From Halicephalobus mephisto (taxonomy: Eukaryota > Nematoda > Chromadorea > Rhabditida > Panagrolaimidae): a stretch of DNA of 64,000 nucleotides. The DNA is taken from contig SWDT01000090.1 of the NCBI GenBank assembly GCA_009193035.1, positions 50,529 to 114,528 on the forward strand, in the 5' to 3' direction. The stretch's first letter is position 1. Every line of letters begins with the position of its first letter. Positions 12,910-23,800 of the stretch are shown here, piece after piece. The position numbers were made by a program, and so were the translations under genes. The notes under the pieces were generated by a model that saw only the letters and a list, made by a program, of their open reading frames with translations, was not told the origin of the DNA and did not search any database.

Positions 12910-13060
12910 TACAAAAAATAGTGTAACTTTTAGCACAGTAACAAATGGAAATCGTCACTATTATTTTTAATTTTCGTCACAAAAGTCAAATTTTATAAAA
13001 ATGTAACGATTGTGTTATGTTCCGCAATTATTAGAGACCAAAAGTTACTTTATTTTGTGA
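12910..13060. mobile_element. MITE-like foldback element, family A copy 2
   Basis: Same element as at 7911, with the left terminal repeat ACAAAAAATAGTGTAACTTT and a right end containing ACCAAAAGTTACTTTATTTT. Its left flank (CAACACCCTTATAT) matches the flank of copy 3 (CAACACTCTTATAT), so copies 2 and 3 probably arose by local duplication of element plus flank, about 240 bp apart. Confidence 0.75.
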
Positions 13061-13148
13061 ATTTAATGAAACTATACATTGAATATGATGTATTTGATAA
13101 ATCAGAGTTGTTTTAGTGTATCCATATATCATATTCAACACTCTTATA

Positions 13149-13303
13149 TACAAAAAATAGTGTAACTTTTAGCACAGTAACAAATATAAATCGTCACTAT
13201 TATTTGCAACTTTCGTTACAAAAGTCGAATATTCATGAAAAATGTGACGATTGTGTTATATTCCGCAATTGTTACGGGACCAAAAGTTACGCTTTTTTGT
13301 ATG
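13149..13303. mobile_element. MITE-like foldback element, family A copy 3
   Basis: Third copy, closest to copy 1 internally (GCAACTTTCGTTACAAAAGT is shared). The right end reads CCAAAAGTTACGCTTTTTTG, the inverted partner of the left end. It lacks any coding capacity. Confidence 0.75.
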
Positions 13304-13489
13304 TAGATACGTTTGTAGTTTCATTGTGGAACAATTTTATATTCATTTAATTTGTCGAAAATAATTATAGAATTTAAAACTGAATTCATATAATATTTCT
13401 ATAAAAATGTACAAATTATATACGTCCATTCTTTATTTTATTTTTTAGGTCAGTTATAGGATTTAAAAAAGTAAAATTGAAATAAAGTG

Positions 13490-13910
13490 TAGTTCATAAG
13501 TTTGAAATTATCGGTTGTAATTTGTCTTACTATATAGTAATTAAGAAGCATTATATATTGTTAAAACCCTCAGAGTACCGTCTACAAACTGAGGTATCTA
13601 TGACATTTCTAACGATTCTGTCCCGAAAGTTATGACAAAAGTACAAGGTTTTCAAAGTATGAAAGTCAGCAATTTTTATGAAGGAAAAATTTGACTTTTA
13701 TCATAACTTCAAAACTATAAATTGTAGAAATGCCGTTAATACCTCAAGTTATAGAACCTACTGTAGGGTTTGTGCCGATATATAGTACTTTTCTATTACT
13801 GCTTAATAAACTAAATTACAACCAATAATTTCAAAATTTCGGGCTATATTGTGAAGTGCTTTGTATTCGTCATAATTTTCGAATCCAAAGCTTTCAAGAT
13901 ATAATCAATA
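13490..13910. repeat. Diverged inverted repeat related to the 31.9-kb array
   Basis: A segment beginning near TTATCGGTTGTAATTTG (about 13508) is matched in reverse near ACAACCAATAATTTCAAAAT (about 13815), giving arms of roughly 130-140 bp around a centre near 13660. The same sequence family forms a direct tandem array at 31851-32350. Confidence 0.5.
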
Positions 13911-14815
13911 GCTTGAATTCCAGAGCTTACTATAGAGCTCCTACTAGTGCACAATACTTTCCTATTACTACGTAGTAAATTGCGTTATAGCCAATAGTTG
14001 TAAGGTTATAGACTACGCCTTCGTGTTCTTATATACGTTCGAAATTCCGATATATGTCCAGTCCATATTGATTCAATTTGGTCCTAAGCTGGTTATAGAA
14101 TATAGAAAAGTGAAATTGATAGATAACGTCCTTATAGAAGTTTGTAGCTCTAATATGAAGTTATCCTATATCAATTTAATTTCTTCCAAAAATTGGTTAC
14201 GAATAAAAAACAAAATTGATAAAATATTTTTGTATTTTTTATAACTCAGAAATATAGCTATTTCGTGGCAACTCAGTTTTTGGGGATTCCATAACAGATT
14301 AATGACTCTAGCATACGTCGTAGAAGTTTGGGATTATCTTCTTAAAAGTAAAATCAGAAAAAACAAGCGAGATTATAATTGTCCCAGAGAAAGACGAATT
14401 TTCATTCATTAAAAAAGCAGTCGAGAAATATGCTATAACGAAAAAAAAATGTCATCAGACCGAGAATTAAGTTTGTTGATTAAAAAGTAAGGGTCAGCGA
14501 GAAACAAAGATCGAAAAATCTTGTATTCAGGTTAACGATGAAAGTGATCGATGAAAGTCTATTCGAATTTTCGATTGACAGATTTGTTAGTGAAACAAAA
14601 AGACTTGACAGACCCTCCGGCAATGATAAAATGCTGTGCTTATATGAATGACTAGCTATGAATGAACAGGTGGCGGATTATCCACTTCCCGCTCTAACCT
14701 AATGTCAAGGACAAATCATTCGAGAAGTCTTTGCCTCAGGCAATTTTGAGTTTTGATGACCTCAATTAATCTCGGTAAACAATCAAAGCAATTAGAATCA
14801 AACTATTATAAAAAC

Positions 14816-15215
14816 AAAAATCAACTTTTTTTGAAGTTTTCTCGACACGAATTTCTATGATTTCCAGAATCTACAGTAGCCTAAGTTTGATTAAATTTGT
14901 AATTTTACGAAATTTCGAAATTGATTATTTTTAAAAACCAAAACTTTTTCGAAATTTTCTCGACACAAAGTTTTTGATTTTTTAGAATCTACAGTAGCCC
15001 AAATGTACTTTTAGTTTTATAATTTTACGAAATTTCAAAATTATTTTTAAAAACCAAAACTTTTTTCAAAATTTTCTCGACACGAATTTTCGGAACTTTC
15101 TAGAATCTACAGTAGCCCAAATGTACTTTTAGTTCCATAAGATACTTGTTTCGTAATCGATTATTTTATAAAAATCCAAAGAGGAACTTTTTATGAAATT
15201 ATCCCGATACGAATT
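14816..15215. repeat. Left arm of a large inverted repeat
   Basis: About 400 bp with a near-perfect reverse-complement match at 16979-17265. The left arm contains one extra internal unit of about 110 bp (TCGACACGAATTTC...CTACAGTAGCC type), which accounts for its greater length. Confidence 0.8.
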
Positions 15216-16978
15216 TCTGGAACTTTTTAGAAATTTAAAAAATGTGAAAAGTAGGAAAAAATATTAAAGTACAAATTATCAAATTTTTCGTTTCTTGTTT
15301 TCGATTTTTTTGTGCAAAAATTTGGAAATTAAAAATGTCATAATTCAAAAAGTATTTTTTTAATTTCCAAAATATAATTTTTTTTCAAATTTGTTTGAAA
15401 ATAAAATTTCGAAATTTTAAGCGAAAAATGAAAAAAATCAATTTCAAAATTTGCCAGATTTACCGTTTTTTAATTTTTATTAGTTTTCAGAGCGGTAATG
15501 AAAAAAGTTCAGAAATATATTATAAAAAAACGATAAAATCAATTTTTAGAGAATTTTAAAATGTAAATAAAAATGAGAAAAAATAGATTTTTGTACTAAA
15601 TGTAATATTTTTTTTATTTTTATAAACATTTCTAACTTTTGGCGGGAAATTCAAAAAAATAATTATTATAAAAATTAAAATTTTTGAAAAATTATTTCAA
15701 CACTAATTTTTAGAAACATAAAATTCAAATAAAAATACAACAGTATCAATATAACTTTTTTTATTTTAATAAATTTTTATTCCATAAGATTTCAAAAATT
15801 TCCAAAAATTTTTAAAAAATTTAAATTTTATCAAAGATTATTGAAAAAAAATCTCCAAAAAATTTTATCAAAAATTATTGAAAAAAAATCTCCAAAAATT
15901 TTTTATAAAGTTTAAATTTTATTAAAGATTGCTGAAAAAAAATTTTAAATAATTTTAAAAACCGTTCTAGTTGTGGATGGTTGTTAAATTGTGCCATTCT
16001 GTTTTTTTCGTGAAGGAGCAAAAAAACCACTTGAAGAATCTTGGGAACTCAATTTGTTGTGAAGACATAAAATTGAATATTGCTTTATCTAAGCAAAACT
16101 TTTTTTCGTCGAATTATTTGCTATCTTATGGATAATAAAATAATAGCACTGAAACTTGGCTCTTGAGGCTTTGGAAACATTTATGATATATCAAAATTGG
16201 GTCCATTGAGAAATAAATTTAATCAAATATATCTTTGAAAATTTATAAAATTTTTCGACGATGAAACGTCATATTTGTGAGTGGGATATGAGAGCACTTT
16301 AATAAAATCAAACATCTGATTTTTGGAAGACGAATTTTCGAACAAAGTTCAAAATTTTTTTAAATTTCAAATTTTTAAATTTCCGAAAATTAAAAAAATA
16401 AAAATAATGATTTATTCTGTTTTATGTAATTTCATATTTAAAATTAGAAAACATATTTATCTTAATTTAAAAATCAAGTTCAAAAATATCAAATAAAATT
16501 CTAATTTTTAATTTTTTAATTTCAAAAAATCCCTAAAATCGTGTCAGAATCATTTGTAAAAATAAAAATAATAAAAACAATGATTTATTCTGTTTTGTGT
16601 AATTTCATATTTAAAATTAGAAAACATATTTATCTTAATTTAAAAGTCAATTTCAAAATTATCAAATAAAATTCTAATTTTTAATTTTTAAATTTCAAAA
16701 AATCCCTAAAATCGTGTCAAGGCAATTTCTCAAATATATTTTTAAAAAAACAATGATTTATTCTGTTTTATGTAATTTCATATTTAATATTTAATATTTA
16801 AAGTCAGAAAATAGACAGACCCTTATGTACTCTCATGTACCCTAGTTTTGAAGTTCCTACACCCATCTAAGAAGACTAATCCCAAAACAATAACTATGAA
16901 ATCGCGGAAGATTACGAAACTGTCACGCAAAGCCGAAGTGTCACGTGGACTACTTCAGTTTTTAGAATTTTATCAAAA
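15216..16978. other. AT-rich interior of the large inverted repeat
   Basis: About 1.76 kb of very AT-rich DNA between the two arms. No open frame longer than about 60 codons looks coding, so no transposase is visible. It contains a tandem array listed separately. Confidence 0.6.
16385..16810. repeat. 173-bp tandem repeat, about 2.4 copies
   Basis: The word TGATTTATTCTGTTTT recurs at about 16409, 16582 and 16755, giving an exact 173-bp period. Copies also share AGAAAACATATTTATCTT and TCCCTAAAATCGTGTCA. The array sits inside the large inverted repeat. Confidence 0.75.
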
Positions 16979-17265
16979 TTCTCGTTGAGAAAATTTCATA
17001 AAAAGTTCCTCTTTGGATTTTTATAAAATAATCGATTACAAAACAAGTATCTTATGGAACAAAGAGTACATTTGGGCTACTGTGGATTCTAGAAAGTTCC
17101 GAAAATTCGTGTCGAGAAAATTTCGAAAAAATTTTGGTTTTTAAAAATAATCAATTTCGAAATTTCGCAAAATTACAAATTTAATCACTCTTAGGCTACT
17201 GTAGATTCTGGAAATCATAGAAATTCGTGTCGAGAAAACTTCAAAAAAAGTTGATTTTCGATTTT
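16979..17265. repeat. Right arm of a large inverted repeat
   Basis: Its reverse complement matches 14816-15215 almost base for base, for example CATAAGATACTTG followed by ATCGATTATTTTATAAAAAT and CCAAAGAGGAACTTTTTATG. Only scattered substitutions were seen, so the arms are young or kept similar by conversion. Confidence 0.8.
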
Positions 17266-17805
17266 TAAATATAATAAATTTCAAAATTTCATAAAATCAC
17301 AAAACAATCATTCTAAAAAATCAAAGCTATAGGGTTACTGTAGGTTCTAAAAAGTCTTAAAAACCGTCGAGAAAATTTCGAAAAAAGTTTATTTCTGAAT
17401 TTTAAACATGTAATTAATTTCGAAATCACTATTCTATAACACCAAACTCCTAGAATACTGTAGTTCCTGAGGGCTTTTTAGAAATCTTTCTCAAGACAAT
17501 TTTACTTAAAAAATTACTTTTTAATTTTTATAATCATGATTTTAATCGTTTTAAAAATTACTGTTATGACGGTCCGATGACGCTTCAGGGACTCCAGAAT
17601 GGCCTGTTATGGACATAAGCTTAAATGCTGTTTAAACAAACAGGGCTGCATCCTCGTTCCCAGACCTACTTCCTCTAACTTGCTAGTCTTAAGTGCCATC
17701 GCAAACTGACGCCACACGAAAGTTGATTCTCAAACAAATAGAAAAAGTTTTTTTTCCACTAAAAAGTTTTAAAAAAAAGTATTTAATGTCAAAACAGTTG
17801 TGATT
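17266..17805. other. Downstream flank of pfas-1
   Basis: AT-rich repeats of the TCGAGAAAATTTCG type give way at about 17570-17720 to a GC-richer segment without an open frame. ATTAAA on the minus strand near 17785 could be the pfas-1 polyadenylation signal. Confidence 0.4.
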
Positions 17806-20800
17806 TTAGTTTGAAATGCTCCATTTGTAAGCATTTCGAAACAATTTTATCCAAGGAGAGAAATTCGATATTTTTTCTTGTTTTAAATTTTCTGGATAAT
17901 TGGGCCATTGCCAGTTCAAAAATGAACGATCCGGATGGGGCATCATCGCTAAATGTCGTCCATCATCAGAACATATCCCAGCAATCGAATCTAGACTTCC
18001 ATTGGGATTTTCGGGATACATCATGGTCGGATCTCCTTTTTCATCCACGTATCTCAAACAAGACAAATTTGACGAATTTAGTTTTTTTAAAGTTAAATCA
18101 GAATCGTAAGTGAAGTTACCTAAAAAAACGAAATTATATAAAAAATTAAAATTGCTTTAAAATGGTCCCGACACGAACTTTAAAGTTTCCAATCGAGACA
18201 AAAGTGCGGAACTTAATGTTTATATATTTCTGCAAAGATAGAAACATAATCGTAGCATTTTAAAAATAAATAAAAAACAAATTTTGTCACAAAATGATCC
18301 TGACTGGAAATTTTAGAACTTTCCAGTCGAGACTCAAAAAGTGAAACAATCAATGTCTATATAGTTTTTAAAGGATATAACCATGATTTATATTATTTTA
18401 AAAAGTAAAAAATAAATTTTGTCACAAAATTATCCTGACTGGAATTTCTAGAACTTTCCAATCGAGACCCGAAAGTTTAAAATTTAATACTTATGTGATT
18501 TTACAAAGATGGAGTTATAATTAAATTATCTTAAAAATAAAAAACAAATTTTTCTACAAAATGGTTCTGACAAGAGTTTTCAAAACTTGCCAGTCGAGAT
18601 CCAGAAAATGTAAAATTTAATGTTTATGTAATTCTACAAAGATGCTGTTGTAATCATACTATTAAAAATTAAAAATAAACTTTTTAAAAAATTGTTTCTA
18701 ATTTTTACAATTATCCACTTGAGACCAAAAATGACGACATTCGTGTCTGTTATTCTACAAAAATGCGGTTTTAATTATATAATTTTCAAAAATGAATTTT
18801 TTTGCAAACTGATCAAAACACGAATCTTTGGAAATTTTCGACCAAAACGGCTTAAAATTTCTGTTTTTTGTGACGGTTGTGAAATTCTATACGATTTTGT
18901 AGTTTGTTAAACTGTAATCCGAAATGAATCCCGAAACTTTTAAATTAGACTATGTAGGGTATATGACCTTTTACCTACTTTTCCAGGGTTAATTTATATA
19001 TATAACAAACACATTAGAATTACGATAATTGTAATTAGTCACTCGTTGTTTTGTTTTGATTACGATTCGATAAAGTGCTTATATATACAAAATTGTTGAA
19101 ATTGATATCTTTGCATAACCTTGGAAATTAGTAGGTTAACATTTGTATTACCTTGACCTCAGGAGGCTACTAATAAAACCTTAACGATCGGAGGCAGAAT
19201 ACAAAAGGGGATTATATGTTATACGAAAAATCGTAACTTGTGGCACAAATGTAACAAATGAGTGATATTTCGTAACTTTTGGAATTAAATGTAACTTTTG
19301 TCAAATGGTATTTTTCGTGACAAATGAGACATTCAGTTGCGGAGGACCTCGTAATCCTGAACATCCAATGTATATTTTGTTAGTTATCACGGTGTCCGTA
19401 AGAAATACGTTGTGATTTTCATCATATGTCAAATATCGGTAAAAATCGTCACAATTAGGTTACGATTTCCCTCCAGTTGAACATAGTTACGAAAATCCTA
19501 CACAATAGTGATTATTTTCATTTGCTACCCGACCAAAAGTTACCTATTTGGTGTATGACATTTCTTCCTCTTATTTTGCAAACATTTATATTCCAATTTT
19601 TACAATTTTAATTCAAAAATAAAAAATAAAAAGTCATTTTAAACAACTTTACAGTTGTTGAATAGTATTTTAAAAGTTACTTTAGACAAGTTTCTATTTT
19701 TTAAAATAATTTTGATATAGAACTTCAAATATCTTTAAAATCAGAGGTAGTCTTCAGAATTCGGAATTCTGAATGCTAATTATTGATTTTGATTTCATAT
19801 TCAAAATCTACACATCTTATTACCCTATTTAGCTATTTTTTGTTCAATTCTAATTCCAAAATTGAAATATAAATGTTTGAAACACAAATGTCTAGATTAC
19901 AAATACCATATGATCTGCATTTTTCGTCTCGCTCACGAACTAGTCCGATCGATGACGATCTAACACTAACAGTCACTAATAAGGATAGGAAAACACTTAC
20001 CTTCTCCGTGTGAAGTCCAAACACCAAGAACGCTGTTTTCCATGTTCTTGAACATGATTGCAGGGGATTTCGAAATTTTGACATTTACAAATCCACTGTG
20101 AAATCTGGCACATTTATTTTCACTAAGAAAAACTTTTCCATCATGATCTAAAATACGGTATTACTTTAATCAGATGAGATTTAAACAAACCTTTGGTGCT
20201 GCCGATCCAGCCGATCAAGGCCATCAACTGGCATCCGTTGCAGATTCCGAAAGAAAAAGTATCTTTTCTGTTTTTGAATTTTTCAAATTCTTGTTTGATT
20301 TTTTCATTGTAAATTAATCCAGCAGACCATCCTTTAGCAGATCCAAGGACATCCGCGTAAGAAAATCCCCCAACAAATGCGACACCTTTGAAGTTTTCCA
20401 AACTTAATCCGTTTTCTAAGTCCGTCATTGTTACATCGTGAGCTTCAAATCCGGCCATGATGAAAGCTGCAGCCATTTCGCGATCTCCATTACTTCCTTC
20501 TTCACGGATAATTGCGATTTTTGGAGATATATCAATGGGATAATTGATAGTATAATCAAAATCAGCGACGTAATTTATTTTTTTGATTTTTCTACGATGT
20601 TCAATCTGATCTTTGACACAACTGTTTTCTGTCTGCAGTAATTCTAGACGATCACTGGTTTCTTCCCATATGTCCCTCAGGGCATTTAAGTCTTTCTCGA
20701 CTACTTTTTCTCCATTAACTTCAATTACGATCTAAATTAATTTGTATTTAAAAAAATTCGTTTTTGGAGAATTACATATTAATAATTTTCACATATAACT

Positions 20801-23800
20801 GTCAATTTCGAACTTTTGAATGAATTTTAATTAATTTGTCCAAAAATTGAAAGTTTTCAAAAAATTTTGAAAAATGACAACTCTGATAACTATGAACCCT
20901 AAAAGGTTGTGTACCCTATATATCCTAATTTAGAAGATTTAGATACATCTAAAAATAATGGAGTTTAAAAAAATTAATCATGAAATTTTGTAAAATTACA
21001 TATAATACAAAATCGAAATTTCGGACTAATTTAGATTTGAAAAGTTCCAGAAATACTCTTCGGGACGATTCCATAATCATATTTATTTTTTATTTTTAAA
21101 ATAATATGATTATATTCTTTCAAAATCACATAAGTATTAAATTTTGAACTTTCGAGTCTCGACTGGAAAGTTCTAGAATTTCCAGTCAAGATAATTTCGC
21201 GACGAAAATTGCTTTTGAGTTTTTAAAATAAGATATTTAATAAATCTCACCGATGCATCAGGTCCATATTGAGGAATTGTGGAACCAATTTTCCTAATTT
21301 TCACGCCGTTTTTTTCACAAATTGATTTTACTTGGATCCATTGATCGTTCGGAAACTCGAGAATTACTCCTAATTCTTCCGCAAACAATGTTTCCAACGT
21401 GGCTGAAATACCATAGTTTTTAGAGTAAAGATTAAATTTGTTTACTTACGTTTTTGAAAATTTATGGAGGCGTCAAGTCCGCAATTGCCCGAAAATGCCA
21501 TCTCAAGTAGGGCCGTCACGAGGCCTCCATCAGAAACATCGTGTCCGGCCAGAACAAGGTCTTTTTTTATGAGATTCTGAATGACATTGAAGGCGTTTTT
21601 GAAGTATGTTACGTCATCAAGATCCGGAAAGTCGTGTCCCAGTTGACTGTGACATTGGGCCAAAGCTGATCCGCCCAATCTGGATTTTGGGTTTTCAGAA
21701 GCCATAGAAATGTAAGCGATTACTGTAGGGACAGAAGAAGGAATTTTGAAATCAGGAGTGACGACTTTGGTGATGTCCGTACAAGGAACATAAGTAGTAA
21801 TAACCAAAGTCCCCGGGGCACAGACCACATCCCCGTTCTTCAACCTGGCGGCCATACTGAGGGAGTCTTTTCCTCCATCAACGGCTATTTGTAAAGACTT
21901 CATAATGTCACACATACCATCACAAGCAGATACCAACCTTCCTCCTTCGCCTTCTACCTTAGCTGCCCACATCCAATTTCCACTACATTTCACATCCTAA
22001 AAATTTCAGAAATTACAAACTATAAATTCCTACAAGCAAAAAATCGTAACTTGTGGCACAAATGTAACAAATGAGTGATATTTCGTAACTTTTGGAATTA
22101 AATGTAACTTTTGTCAAATGGTATTTTCTGTGACAAATGAGACATTCAGTCACGAAGGACGTCGTAATTGTGGACGTCCAATGTATATTTTGTTAGTTAT
22201 CACGGTGTCCGTAAGAAATACGTTGTGATTTTCATCATATGTCAAATATCGGTGAAAATCGTCACAATTAGGTTACGATTTCCTTCCAGTTGAACATAGT
22301 TACGAAAACCCTACACAATAGTGATTATTTTCATTTGCTACCCAGCCAGAAGTCACTTTTTTTCCGTGTATAGTATACCGATAACTCAGTAATAGGAGCA
22401 AAAACGAGGTTTGTCAAAGCTTCGCCAACTGACATCCTTGCTCCTATAGCCGGATCCCCGAGACCCTTTATAGGTTGTTCCCCAACGGCCACAGCAGCTC
22501 CAATAGTGTCGAAATAGGACAAAGCCACCACAGCAACGTCAGCAACAGGGGTGTGAAGAGGACCAACACATTGTTGCTGAGCGATCAGCCCAGTAACGGA
22601 ACGATCGACTTTGTTGGTCAAATACCGTTTCGAAGATACCGATGGAAGTCTGAGAACTAATTCCAAAGCTTCCATAACCGTCAGATCTTCCGGCAATTCC
22701 AAAGGTTTCAAAGGTAAGTGCTCCGTAGTCAAGTTGAATTCCTAAAATTATCCATAAATAAATAATTAAATAAATAATCTTGTTATTTAAAAACTAAAAA
22801 TAGATTTTGTCACGAAATGGTCCCAACACGAAATTTAAGAAGTTTTTCGAAACTAAGAAAACTTAAAATTTTGGTTTTGTACAATAATGGTTTTATATAA
22901 AATTCCGTAATTTTGTAATTTTACATAACGAGTAATGAAACGCGTCTTCGGCGAGCTCTCTGATTGTATGATAACACAAGTGCTCCATAATTGTAATTAA
23001 AAGTAATTGAGCGAATTTGACTATATTCGTTAGGTGTATGAAACCTAAAATAAACAAGGGATCATAACTCTTCATTTTTTTCTCAGTTCCTATGTAGAAA
23101 AATGAATATAATCAATTACGCTCAGTTACAAACAATTGTGGATCATCTGAAAACAATTACGAAACAACTGCCACGAAATCAACACGCAGGTTACTGTAAT
23201 TCTCATGAGATTCCTGAAATTCGTGTCGAGACAATTTCATAACAACGCCCATTTCTGCTTTTTATAAAAAAGATTTCTAAATTTCGAAATTAACAGTTGG
23301 GATTTAAACTCTAAAATTTCTGAACTCAAATTATTTAGAATTCATAAATTTCCGAATTATTTGGGGTTCGGATTTCTAAATTTCTAAATCTGAATGAATT
23401 CAATTTCGGATTTCTAAATTTCTAAATCTGAATTAATTCAATTTCGGATTTCTAAATTTCTAAATCTGAATTAATTCAATTTCGGATTTCTAAATTTCTA
23501 AATCTGAATTAATTCAATTTCGGATTTCTAAATTTCTAAATCTGAATTAATTCAATTTCGGATTCCTAAATTTCTAAATTTCTAAATCTGAATTAATTCA
23601 ATTTCGAATTTCTAAATTTTAGAAGTCGAATAAATAAAAATTTGAACTTCTAGATTACCGAACCCTATTTAATTCAAGTTCGAATTCTAATTAGTTCAAA
23701 TTTGACAATTGTGGTCATAACTACCACTACAGTACCCTGTTGAAAAAGGATTATTTTTATTAGGATTAATAAATCTGAAAATTCTTACTTTAGGTTCTCT

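Noticed and set aside
14023..14244. 73-codon plus-strand ORF
   Set aside because: Lies in diverged repeat sequence and has no coding features.
23367..23612. Regular short repeats as a possible CRISPR array
   Set aside because: Units are directly adjacent with no unique spacers, in a eukaryotic intron.
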